Assembly (NCBI GenBank): GCA_045629585.1
Contig: JAZQRM010000080.1
Location: forward strand, 62,001-126,000
Length of the DNA: 64,000 nucleotides
Source: Taishania sp045629585
GTDB lineage: Bacteria; Bacteroidota; Bacteroidia; Flavobacteriales_D; Crocinitomicaceae
Reading direction: 5' to 3'
The number at the start of each line of letters is the position of its first letter. Within the stretch, counting starts at the first letter, position 1. The notes beneath the pieces are model-generated. The model was not told the DNA's origin. It searched no databases and was given only the letters and a program-made list of their open reading frames with translations. Position numbers and translations under genes: made by a program. This document shows, in pieces, positions 8,956 through 17,108 of this stretch.

Positions 8956-9960
8956 TTATCGTTCCATCAAATTCATTACATGTTCAACCATTTTTTTAGA
9001 ACCTGCAAAATAAGGTACACGCTGGTGAAGATGTGTTGGTTGGATTTGCATGACATTATTAAAACCATCTGTTGCTAAACCACCCGCTTGTTCCGCTATG
9101 AATGCTAACGGATTACATTCGTACATTAAACGTAGTTTACCGTTTTGATCATATTTTGTTGAAGGGTAAATGTAAATACCTCCTTTGATCAGATTTCTAT
9201 GAAAATCAGCAACCAATGACCCGATATATCTTCCTGAGTAAGGTTTTCCAGTTTGATTTTCGTCACTTTGACAGTATGCAACGTATTTTTTAATTCCAGG
9301 ATTGCAGATGTGTATATTTCCTTCATTCATGGAATAGATTCTCCCTATTTCTGGCATGCGCATGTCTTTGTGTGACAAACAAAATTCACCAATTGACGGA
9401 TCAAGTGTAAAGCCGTTAACACCTCTTCCCGTTGTGTAAACTAGCATTGTAGACGATCCGTATAATACATATCCAGCGGCTACTTGTTCTGTTCCTGCTT
9501 GTAAAAAATCTGCTTCATTGGCTAGCGTTCCAACTTTTGATTTTCTTCTAAATACAGAGAAAATTGTTCCGATTGATACGTTAACATCGATGTTTGAAGA
9601 ACCGTCTAATGGATCGAATAGCACAACGTATTTTCCGTTTTTTCCTTTTTCATCTTCAAATGCGATAAAATCATCATTTTCTTCGGAAGCTATACCACAA
9701 ATTTCTTCTCCAGCTTTGAATACGGAAATAAATTGATTGTCCGCAACAACATCTAGTTTTTGTTGTTCTTCACCTTGAACATTAATTTCACCTTGAGCAC
9801 CTAAAATATGATCGACAAGACCTGCCTTTCTAACATCGCGACTAACGACTTTAGATGCGAATGCGATATCGCTCAATATTCGTGATAAATCTCCTGTTGC
9901 ATATGGGAAATCTGCTTGACGGTCAAGAATGAATTCTTGTAGAGTTGTTACTTTAGACAT
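8956..9960 (-). CDS. fbp: class I fructose-1,6-bisphosphatase
   Basis: A 334-residue enzyme converting fructose-1,6-bisphosphate to fructose-6-phosphate in gluconeogenesis. Family signatures are visible: the metal-binding stretch VLFDPLDGSSNIDVN, upstream acidic ASEEND, and the substrate-binding region ending LRLMYECNPLAFIAEQAGG. The frame is open to an earlier ATG at 10005, adding 15 residues (MENQFINFVAKPIYS). I prefer the ATG at 9960 because the family normally starts close to TLQEFIL and because a TAACTTTG promoter element lies at 9988-9981, within the extension. It is a monocistronic unit with a strong terminator. Assignment is firm; the start is likely rather than proven. Confidence 0.95.
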   Translation of the reverse strand: MSKVTTLQEFILDRQADFPYATGDLSRILSDIAFASKVVSRDVRKAGLVDHILGAQGEINVQGEEQQKLDVVADNQFISVFKAGEEICGIASEENDDFIAFEDEKGKNGKYVVLFDPLDGSSNIDVNVSIGTIFSVFRRKSKVGTLANEADFLQAGTEQVAAGYVLYGSSTMLVYTTGRGVNGFTLDPSIGEFCLSHKDMRMPEIGRIYSMNEGNIHICNPGIKKYVAYCQSDENQTGKPYSGRYIGSLVADFHRNLIKGGIYIYPSTKYDQNGKLRLMYECNPLAFIAEQAGGLATDGFNNVMQIQPTHLHQRVPYFAGSKKMVEHVMNLMER

Positions 9961-9980
9961 GCTATAAATCGGTTTTGCGA

Positions 9981-9988
9981 CAAAGTTA
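9981..9988 (-). promoter_or_regulatory. -7 element upstream of fbp
   Basis: TAACTTTG on the minus strand, 20 bases before the ATG at 9960. No good TTG is seen at 17-21 bases upstream, so only the -7 half is clear. If real, it rules out the earlier ATG at 10005 as the main start. Confidence 0.45.
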
Positions 9989-10027
9989 ATGAATTGATTC
10001 TCCATTTAAAATGCTTTTGACAGAAAT

Positions 10028-10055
10028 AAAAAAGCCGATTCAACGAATCGGCTTT
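10028..10055 (-). terminator. terminator of the decayed paralogue
   Basis: An 11-base perfect stem (AAAGCCGATTC / GAATCGGCTTT) with a 3-base loop and a T-run on the minus strand. It lies 62 bases after the stop of the pseudogene and remains intact although the gene is broken. Confidence 0.85.
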
Positions 10056-10117
10056 AATCTTTAAATGTTTTTTATCACTAATATTTTACTGTAAGCTCTT
10101 CTTTTAATGAGGAAGTA

Positions 10118-11670
10118 TTACTTATTAATGTTAACTCGTATCATGATGTCTTTCTTTTGTTTGATATAAACTTCAACACCAAATCCATCATTTAATTGTG
10201 TAATACGCGAAGGGTCGAATTGGTACAATTTATAATCTCCAAACTCTTTTGTGTTAAGAACTACATGTTGCTCTAGATTTCCATCTTTAGTAACTAGGTA
10301 ACTATTTAAAATGTCTGCTCTATATGGAGAACAAGCAGATACAGATTGGTCGGTTTTGATATCAATATTATTTAGATTGTCTACAAAGATGAAGTAGTGA
10401 TCTGTTCCTTTAATAATGAGTTGATATCCTAGCCCATAAGTACCACCACTTATTTGTCTTTTAGGTATTTTTCTAAACCAATTTACATCGCCTTCTTTCG
10501 AAATGTTTATCGCATAAATATCTTCAGAGAGGAAGTTTGTATATGGGTTTCCTTTGACGTCTATGCCAGTGACGAAATAATATATTTCCCCTGCTGTTGT
10601 AATGGATCCATCTTCTAGAATTTCGACATTTCTAACTACTAAATTACGAACAGTAGGTTCCTCTGGTTCTTTGCTTTTGTCTTTTTTATCCTTTTTGCTT
10701 TCGGCTACAAATTTTTTAAATTCTTCTTGTTCAAAAGGTGTAATGATTGCGTCGATTTCCTCTCCAGCATTTGATAGATAAAACAAAAATGCACCAGCAG
10801 CAGCATCTTTCTGAGATTTTGCGTAGTAACCCGTAATGATAATATCGTCATCGGCTCCTTCAAAGATTTTTAGATCTTTAAATAGTAAGTCATCCTGTAA
10901 GCTTATTTTACTTCTTTCAATTTTTGAACTTTCACCATTAATAGTGAATACTTCCCAATGGTGATTAATGGTTCCATCTTTTAGACCGTCTTTTCGTGAG
11001 TCATCATGAAATCGTTTTACTAAGAAATGTACTTGATTGTTTTTGTCGATGCAAGAAGACTTGATGTCTAAGCGCTTTTCAGATTCTGGAAGAGTTTGTT
11101 CTTGCTGCCATATTTTATTTAAATCCTGGTCAAAAACAATGAACCCTGTTTCCTTCATGGATGTTTTGTCGTTTTTGTTCAGTGGTTTTAAAGAATACTG
11201 AATCATGGCTACATCTCCATCAAAATTTGTTGAAATCGCTAAATCTCCTTCACGAATTTTTCTTTTCGACTTACCTAATAATTTGTGTTTACCAACTGTA
11301 AGTGTTTTTGGATCAATAAAACAACCGTAGATTTCATCTGATGATTTATCTGCGGCTGCTTGGGCATAAACAATTACTATTGCGTTGTTGAATTTTTTGA
11401 TCCTGTAACAGATTTGTTTGCTAAAAAGTTTTCGGTGCTAACACGTTTTGTTTCCTCTAGTTTGTTTCCTTCAAATAGCTGCAGGAACATGGTGTTTTTA
11501 GAAAGTTTTACACCTACCACATCCTCTTCAAATCCGAATGTGTATTTAGTTCCATCGATTACTTCATAGGGTGTAGATACTTTGAAGGAGAAGTTTTTGG
11601 TGGTCTTAATCTCTTGACCAAATGTCATAAATTAGAGACAAGTAAGTAGACTTAAAATTGTTGTTTTCAA
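10118..11670 (-). pseudogene. decayed paralogue of the adjacent exported protein
   Basis: Read across frames, this stretch aligns with the 541-residue protein encoded at 11761-13386 over nearly its whole length, including shared segments such as SPYEVIDGTKY versus TPYEVIDGTKY, FHDDSRKDQLKDG versus FHDDSRKDGLKDG and QISGGTYGLGY in both. Three lesions are visible. (1) The signal-peptide start is TTG at 11670 where ATG is expected (TTG-KTTILSLLTCL). (2) A TAA stop at 11634-11632 interrupts that signal peptide. (3) One base is missing in an A-run near 11393-11399, shifting the frame between GSKNSTTQ-stop and the continuing KKFNNAIVIVYAQ. Two open pieces remain: 11628-11377 (83 residues) and 11206-10118 (362 residues). 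The second might still be translated, but without a signal peptide. About 13 residues are also absent relative to the intact copy. Confidence 0.85.
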
Positions 11671-11689
11671 ATTATATGTTTATTAAAAT

Positions 11690-11729
11690 AATGAAAAAGA
11701 AACGCCTTATGAATGATTACATAAGGCGT
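11690..11729 (-). terminator. terminator of the intact exported protein gene
   Basis: A perfect 10-base inverted repeat (ACGCCTTATG / CATAAGGCGT) with an 8-base loop, followed by a pyrimidine run TTCTTTTTC on the minus strand, 32 bases after the stop codon at 11761. Confidence 0.8.
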
Positions 11730-11760
11730 ATACAAGTTTATTTATTTCTTAACAGAATAA

Positions 11761-13386
11761 TTATTTTTTCGCTGTAGATTTAGATTCTCCTCTAGATTCT
11801 GAAAATTTAACACGAATCATAAAATCTTGTTTTTTCTTGATGTAGAACTCTACCGCAAATCCATCACTTAAATGCATGATTCTTGATGGATCAAATTGGT
11901 ACAATGTGTAATCTTTAAATTCACGTGTATCTAGGATGGATTGTTGTGTAACTTTTCCTCCTCCATCAACTTTGTAACTTGTTAAAAATCCACCACGACC
12001 TGGATTGTGAACCGCAGGACGGTCAGTTGTAGGTAATGATAAATTTTTAAGATTATCTAAGAATACAAAATAATGGTCTGTACCATTTGTAATTAATGAA
12101 TATCCTAATCCATATGTTCCTCCAGAAATTTGATTTTTAGGGATTTTACGGAACCAGTTTAATGTACCATCTTTTTGAACATTCATTGCGTAAATGTCTT
12201 GAGAATAATAAGTATACCTTACGTTTCCTTTGTTATCAACATGGCGTACAACATAATAAATTTCACCAGCAGTTGTAACTGATCCATCAGGCAATAAACG
12301 AACATCTCGAAGGCTCAAACTACCGATACTTACATCATCACCAGTTGAATTTTTATCAATTTTTTCTTGTGTCTTTTGTTTGTTATATTTCTTAAATTCT
12401 TTAATATCAAAAGCCGTAGTAATTGCATCAGATTGTTCACCAATGTTTGATAATAAGATCATAAATGACCCACTTACTGCACTTTTTGCATTATCTGCAT
12501 AGTATCCAGCAATTACGACATCTTCTTCATTTCCTTCAAAGAAATTTAATGAACGGAAAACTTTATTTCCTTTTAAACCTAATTTACTACGTTCTACATC
12601 GTTTGTTTCACCGTCAATATTAAACATTTCCCAATGGTGATTGTTACTTCCATCTTTTAATTGATCTTTTCGTGAATCATCGTGGAATATTTTAGCCAAC
12701 ATATGAACGCTATAGTTTTTATCGATACATGATTTACTTACATCCAAACGATTTTCGAATTCAGGCATTGTGATTTCCTGGTTCCAAACTTTCCCTAATT
12801 CTTCATCAAATACGTGAAATCCTACAACTTCTTTTGAGTTTTTGTCTTTTTTGATTTCGGGTGTCAAAGAATACGTTAACATTAATATGTTTTTCTCAAA
12901 ATTGGTTTGAACAGAAAATTTATTTACTGTTTGAATTTTATAAAACCCAGTCATAGTTGCACTACCTCTAACCTTACGTTTTGTAGATAAAAGTTTAATT
13001 GTTTTACCAACTTTTAGTGTTACTGGGTCAATTTCAAATGCAAAAACTTGTTCTGATGTATTTGGTTTGTCATAAAGTTCATATACAACTAATACTTTGT
13101 TGTTAAATGGTAGAACGGAAGATATCATCGCTCCACTCGGAAGTGCAGGATAATCTTTTCTTGTTTTCATAGCCATTTTTTCGCCTTCAAATTTTTGAAC
13201 GTGAAATGCTTTTTTAGAGAACTTGATGGATACAACAATGTCATCAAATGTCATATAATATTTTGTTCCATCAATTACTTCATACGGAGACGCGTGAAGG
13301 ATTTTAAAATCTTTTGATGTTTTAATTTCTTGTGCATTACTGATGTAAGCACAGGTCATAAGTAGTAAAAAGATAAGTTTTTTCAT
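11761..13386 (-). CDS. exported protein of unknown function (intact paralogue)
   Basis: A 541-residue protein with a clear signal peptide (MKKLIFLLLMTCAYISNAQ) and no lipobox, so it should be periplasmic or surface-exposed. I do not recognise a family. The body is rich in short beta-strand patterns alternating with charged turns; several blocks (for example NNHHWEMFNIDGE, DVVIAGYYADN, TTAGEIYYVVRHVD, GTDHYFVFLDNLKNL) are spaced like blades of a beta-propeller, which is an inference from pattern only. There is no C-terminal type IX sorting sequence. A broken copy lies directly downstream, so the pair arose by tandem duplication. A possible -7 element TAATTTTG lies at 13410-13403. Confidence 0.75.
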   Translation of the reverse strand: MKKLIFLLLMTCAYISNAQEIKTSKDFKILHASPYEVIDGTKYYMTFDDIVVSIKFSKKAFHVQKFEGEKMAMKTRKDYPALPSGAMISSVLPFNNKVLVVYELYDKPNTSEQVFAFEIDPVTLKVGKTIKLLSTKRKVRGSATMTGFYKIQTVNKFSVQTNFEKNILMLTYSLTPEIKKDKNSKEVVGFHVFDEELGKVWNQEITMPEFENRLDVSKSCIDKNYSVHMLAKIFHDDSRKDQLKDGSNNHHWEMFNIDGETNDVERSKLGLKGNKVFRSLNFFEGNEEDVVIAGYYADNAKSAVSGSFMILLSNIGEQSDAITTAFDIKEFKKYNKQKTQEKIDKNSTGDDVSIGSLSLRDVRLLPDGSVTTAGEIYYVVRHVDNKGNVRYTYYSQDIYAMNVQKDGTLNWFRKIPKNQISGGTYGLGYSLITNGTDHYFVFLDNLKNLSLPTTDRPAVHNPGRGGFLTSYKVDGGGKVTQQSILDTREFKDYTLYQFDPSRIMHLSDGFAVEFYIKKKQDFMIRVKFSESRGESKSTAKK

Positions 13387-13566
13387 AAAAAATATTGATT
13401 GCCAAAATTAGTTAAATTATTTTATAAATGATTACTTGAGTATCATTACAGTTTTTAAGTTGCTATTGAGTAAGATGTTGCCATTGTTTAGTAAATGGAA
13501 TTATTAACAAATCTTAACTGTTTTTGGTAAAAATGTTATAATTTAGAGCTCAATAAGTTTTGATCT

Positions 13567-14781
13567 ATGAAAAAAATAATATTTACCGGATTATTAGGGT
13601 TGTTTACCTTATCGGTATCCGCTCAATCAAAAGGTTACGCACTAACAGAACCTGTAAAGAATGCACCAGACAGTGAGTATAAATTGACAAAAATTGCTAA
13701 GTTGGATGTTACTCCAGTTGAAAGTCAAGGGCAGGCTGGTACGTGTTGGTCGTTTTCTGCTTTATCATTTTTCGAATCAGAGATGATGCGTCAAGGGATG
13801 AAAAATCCGGATTTGTTATCTAAAATGTATATTGTTCGTAAGGCTTATGAGGCTAAAGCGGAAAAATATATTCGAATGGATGGGAAAATTAATTTTTCTC
13901 AAGGAGGTGCTTTTCACGATATTCCTTACGTGATTAAAAGATACGGTATTGTTCCAGAAGAGATTTATAAAGGATTAAATTATGGTAAAGATACTCATGA
14001 TCATAATGAGTTTTTTGCGGCTTTGGACGGAGTGGTAACTTCTTTCACTAAAGTAAAAGGTACTTTATCTCCCGCTTGGAGAACAGCTGTTAATGCAATT
14101 TTAGATGCATACTTAGGTACGGATGTAAAAGAGTTTACTTGGAAAGGGAAAAAATATACTCCACAATCTTATGCTGAAGCAACAGGTTTGGTTATGGATG
14201 ACTATGTTTCTCTAACTTCTTTCACTAATTATCCAATGAATGGAAAGTGTATTATTGAAGTGCAAGATAACTGGGCTTGGGGTGAATCTTATAATGTGAG
14301 TTTAGAGGACTTGTATCAAACAGCTGAGTATGCGTTGAAGAATGGTTATACGATTGCATGGGCCGCCGATGTTTCTGAAAAAGGGTTCTCGTTTTCCAAT
14401 GGTTTAGGAATCGTTCCTGCAGACCCTAGTACAATTCAAGTAAAAGGTAAAGATAATTCAAACTTTTCTGATGGAGGTGCAGAACGTTCGTCAAACGCAT
14501 TCAAAACTCCTGTAAAAGAGTTAACTATTACCCCAGAGTTGCGTCAAGAAGGATTTGAAAACAAGACCACAACCGATGATCATGGAATGCATATTGTTGG
14601 TTTATACAAAGATCAAAACGGAACAAAATATTTCTTAGTAAAGAATTCATGGGGAACTGGTAACTATCCAGAAGGATATTTGTATGTTTCTGAAAACTAC
14701 TTTAAGTATAAGACAATGAATATTTATCTACACAAGGATGGAGTTTCTAAAGAGGTAAAGAAGAAGATAGGGATTAATTAA
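13567..14781 (+). CDS. exported C1 family cysteine peptidase
   Basis: A 404-residue papain-fold peptidase of the bleomycin hydrolase/aminopeptidase C type. The signal peptide MKKIIFTGLLGLFTLSVSAQ sends it across the inner membrane. The catalytic set is complete: Q54 and C60 (VESQGQAGTCWSFSAL), H342 (DDHGMHIVGLYKD) and N360 (VKNSWGTG). There is no long prodomain: the catalytic cysteine comes only 40 residues after the signal peptide, as in bleomycin hydrolases. The exported location differs from classical cytosolic PepC. It is a single-gene unit with a strong downstream terminator, placed between oppositely oriented genes. Family call is firm; substrate unknown. Confidence 0.92.
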   Translation: MKKIIFTGLLGLFTLSVSAQSKGYALTEPVKNAPDSEYKLTKIAKLDVTPVESQGQAGTCWSFSALSFFESEMMRQGMKNPDLLSKMYIVRKAYEAKAEKYIRMDGKINFSQGGAFHDIPYVIKRYGIVPEEIYKGLNYGKDTHDHNEFFAALDGVVTSFTKVKGTLSPAWRTAVNAILDAYLGTDVKEFTWKGKKYTPQSYAEATGLVMDDYVSLTSFTNYPMNGKCIIEVQDNWAWGESYNVSLEDLYQTAEYALKNGYTIAWAADVSEKGFSFSNGLGIVPADPSTIQVKGKDNSNFSDGGAERSSNAFKTPVKELTITPELRQEGFENKTTTDDHGMHIVGLYKDQNGTKYFLVKNSWGTGNYPEGYLYVSENYFKYKTMNIYLHKDGVSKEVKKKIGIN

Positions 14782-14803
14782 TTCTTTAACACATGTAGTA
14801 TTT

Positions 14804-14833
14804 AAAAAAGCCAGTCGTCGACTGGCTTTTTTT
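14804..14833 (+). terminator. terminator of the C1 peptidase gene
   Basis: GC-rich inverted repeat GCCAGTCG / CGACTGGC extended by A6 upstream and T7 downstream, so it can stop transcription from both sides; 22 bases after the peptidase stop. Confidence 0.88.
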
Positions 14834-15107
14834 ATTTTGCAGTAAATCAATGTGTTGTGCTGGTTATATTTAATTTTTATTGTGTTTTTTTGGCGATTTA
14901 ATCTTTTAAACCTTAATACCTTTACACAAGGTGTACGTTATAAGAGCCTTTATAGGAAGTGATTATTTTAGAAGATTAAGAGTGATTTTTTATGCAGACC
15001 ATACATAAGATTTATTCTTTCTCTTGTATTATTGATTACTCGCTGTAAAAAAATGATATTATTTCAGATCGAATAAAATTACGCCAACCTACCTTATTTT
15101 TCAGTGA
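14834..15107. other. intergenic stretch with no recognised gene
   Basis: Together with its flanking hairpins this fills 363 bases between the C1 peptidase and dxr stops. It is AT-rich, holds no open frame longer than about 18 codons (ATG at 14992), and no tRNA-like or riboswitch-like structure that I can see. Confidence 0.5.
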
Positions 15108-15135
15108 AAAGGCTAGTGTTTAAATACTAGCCTTT
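15108..15135 (-). terminator. terminator of the aminotransferase-amidase-dxr operon
   Basis: A perfect 10-base inverted repeat AAAGGCTAGT / ACTAGCCTTT with an 8-base loop, just 9 bases after the dxr stop; the T-run on the minus strand is short (four T). Confidence 0.7.
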
Positions 15136-15144
15136 CTTAATTAT

Positions 15145-16320
15145 CTATAGTTTGGAAATGATATTTATTGCAAATTCCCTACTTTCTTTATCTATTTGGA
15201 TATAATCTTCTAAACTAGGAGTTAAAACACGTCCCGTTTCTAGCATTGTTTTTTCGTTGATTTCGGCAATGTCTAAGAAATGAATTTTGTCTTTTAAAAA
15301 AGCATCAACCGCTACTTCGTTGGCTGCATTAAGTGAACAAGCTGCGGTCCCACCAATCTCCATTGCTTTATAAGCTAAATCAAGATTTTTAAATAATTCT
15401 CTGTTGGGTTGTTCGAATGTTAAATTTGGGTAGTCTAAAAAGTTAAAGCGCGGAAAGTCGGTAGGCCATCTATGTGGGTAAGTTAACGCAAATTGGATCG
15501 GTAACTTCATATCCGGTAAGCCCATTTGAGCTTTCATACTTCCGTCCTCAAATTGAACAAGTGAATGAATGATGGATTGTGGATGAACGATCACATCAAT
15601 TTGATCCGGATTAAGATTAAATAGCCACTTTGCTTCAATGACTTCGAGACCTTTATTCATTAAGGATGCTGAATCGATTGTGATTTTTGCACCCATCTCC
15701 CAATTGGGATGTTTTAATGCTTGAGCCTTGGTTACGTTTTGCAGTTGATTCATTGTGAAACCTCTAAATGGACCTCCTGATGCGGTTAGATATATTTTTT
15801 CAATTTTATTGTGAAATTCACCTACCAAACACTGAAAAATTGCAGAGTGTTCTGAGTCTACGGGGTAAATGTTAACACCACATCTAGCAGCTTCTTTGGT
15901 GACAATTTCGCCGGCAACGACTAAAGTTTCTTTATTAGCTAATGCTATATTTTTTTTAGCCCAAATGGCATGCATTGTTGGTTTTAAGCCTGCATATCCT
16001 ACTAAAGCTGTTAGAACTACGTCAATCTCTTTTGCTTCAACTACTTGACAAAGTGACTCATCTCCAGCATATACGTGTATGTCATGAGACCAAAGTGCTT
16101 CTTTTACCTTTTGGTATTGGCTTTCATCTTGAATGACGACTGTGTTTGGTTTGAATTTTATCGCTTGTTCAATTAGTAAATCGGCATTTTTTCCAGCAGT
16201 GATTACTTCTAGATTAAATTTATCGGTATAGGCTTCAATTACTTCAAGTGCTTGTGTTCCAATTGAACCAGTTGACCCTAATATTGCGACACCTATTTTT
16301 TTATTTTCGTTTAAATGCAT
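15145..16320 (-). CDS. dxr: 1-deoxy-D-xylulose 5-phosphate reductoisomerase
   Basis: A 391-residue enzyme of the methylerythritol phosphate route to isoprenoids, converting DXP to MEP with NADPH. It has the N-terminal nucleotide loop LGSTGSIGTQALEVI, the metal and substrate region PVDSEHSAIFQCL, the flexible loop TASGGPFRG, and the conserved NKGLEVIEAKWLF and HPQSIIHSLVQF segments. Length is normal. It ends the minus-strand unit with the omega-amidase gene 2 bases upstream, so the three genes are probably one transcript although the products belong to different pathways. Confidence 0.97.
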   Translation of the reverse strand: MHLNENKKIGVAILGSTGSIGTQALEVIEAYTDKFNLEVITAGKNADLLIEQAIKFKPNTVVIQDESQYQKVKEALWSHDIHVYAGDESLCQVVEAKEIDVVLTALVGYAGLKPTMHAIWAKKNIALANKETLVVAGEIVTKEAARCGVNIYPVDSEHSAIFQCLVGEFHNKIEKIYLTASGGPFRGFTMNQLQNVTKAQALKHPNWEMGAKITIDSASLMNKGLEVIEAKWLFNLNPDQIDVIVHPQSIIHSLVQFEDGSMKAQMGLPDMKLPIQFALTYPHRWPTDFPRFNFLDYPNLTFEQPNRELFKNLDLAYKAMEIGGTAACSLNAANEVAVDAFLKDKIHFLDIAEINEKTMLETGRVLTPSLEDYIQIDKESREFAINIISKL

Positions 16321-16322
16321 TT

Positions 16323-17099
16323 TCAGATTTTTCGATCTTTAATAAATGGTAATTTTTTACGTACGTCTAATAATTTTGTGGATTGTAAGGTCGTAAGCAA
16401 AACAGCTTCTTCGTAAGATGCTTGAACTACATGGTTTCCTAGTGCATCGATTATGGCGCTATCTCCAGAATAAATTAAGCCAGATTGGTCTGTTCCCACT
16501 CTATTTGCTGCACAAACGTAAACTTGATTTTCTATCGCTCTAGCAGGTAATAGTGCTTTCCAGTGTGTATTTCGTCGCTCAGGCCAATTCGCAACCGTTA
16601 ATAGCACATCATATAAAGGTAATTCTTCTTGGACGTGATTGAGTTGTATTTCGGGGAACCGAAGGTCGTAACATATTTGTAAAAGGAACTTCCACCCTTT
16701 GTATTCTACGATAACTTGATTTTGACCAGATGTAAAAAATTCATCTTCACCAGCTAAGCCAAAAGATTTTCGTTTATCATAATAGGTTATTGTTCCATTT
16801 GGTTCAATGAATACCCCTCTATTTCTATAACTTTCACCATCTTTAATTATTAAAGAAGTATAACAAGCGGTGTTTTTTTCAACTGCAATTTCTTTCAAAA
16901 AATCCAGACCACAACTGTTGTTCCAATCTTCAGCAAGTTCAGTTACATTCATAGAGAATCCGGTGTGAAACATCTCTGGGAATAGGATCAAATCTGCAGA
17001 TATATCACTTATTAGGTTTCGATAGTTCACAAAATTGGCTTGCTTGTCTTCCCAAATTTGGTTTGCCTGAACGATTGCGACCTTTAATTCTTGTTGCAT
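16323..17099 (-). CDS. omega-amidase of the nitrilase family (YafV/NIT2-like)
   Basis: A 258-residue carbon-nitrogen hydrolase with the complete Glu-Lys-Cys triad: E42 (LFPEMFHTGFSM), K109 (YYDKRKSFGLAGEDEFF) and C143 (LLQICYDLRFPE). The GFSM and RKSFGLAGE contexts are those of omega-amidases, which hydrolyse 2-oxoglutaramate (and 2-oxosuccinamate) to 2-oxoglutarate and ammonia. The gene directly upstream encodes a glutamine/methionine-type aminotransferase, the enzyme that generates 2-oxoglutaramate when glutamine is the amino donor. The pair therefore forms the glutamine transaminase-omega-amidase pathway. It is cytosolic, with no signal peptide. Specificity is inferred from motif and neighbour. 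Confidence 0.88.
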   Translation of the reverse strand: MQQELKVAIVQANQIWEDKQANFVNYRNLISDISADLILFPEMFHTGFSMNVTELAEDWNNSCGLDFLKEIAVEKNTACYTSLIIKDGESYRNRGVFIEPNGTITYYDKRKSFGLAGEDEFFTSGQNQVIVEYKGWKFLLQICYDLRFPEIQLNHVQEELPLYDVLLTVANWPERRNTHWKALLPARAIENQVYVCAANRVGTDQSGLIYSGDSAIIDALGNHVVQASYEEAVLLTTLQSTKLLDVRKKLPFIKDRKI

Positions 17100-17108
17100 A
17101 ATTGTATT

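Noticed and set aside
9961..10005. Longer N-terminus of fructose-1,6-bisphosphatase
   Set aside because: A TAACTTTG promoter element lies within the extension, and the family N-terminus fits the ATG at 9960.
10118..11628. Two separate functional genes (362 and 83 codons) instead of a pseudogene
   Set aside because: The two pieces match consecutive parts of one neighbouring protein, and the broken signal peptide plus lost start argue for decay.
14834..15107. Possible small gene or non-coding RNA in the longest intergenic gap
   Set aside because: Only an 18-codon frame and no convincing structure or promoter were seen.
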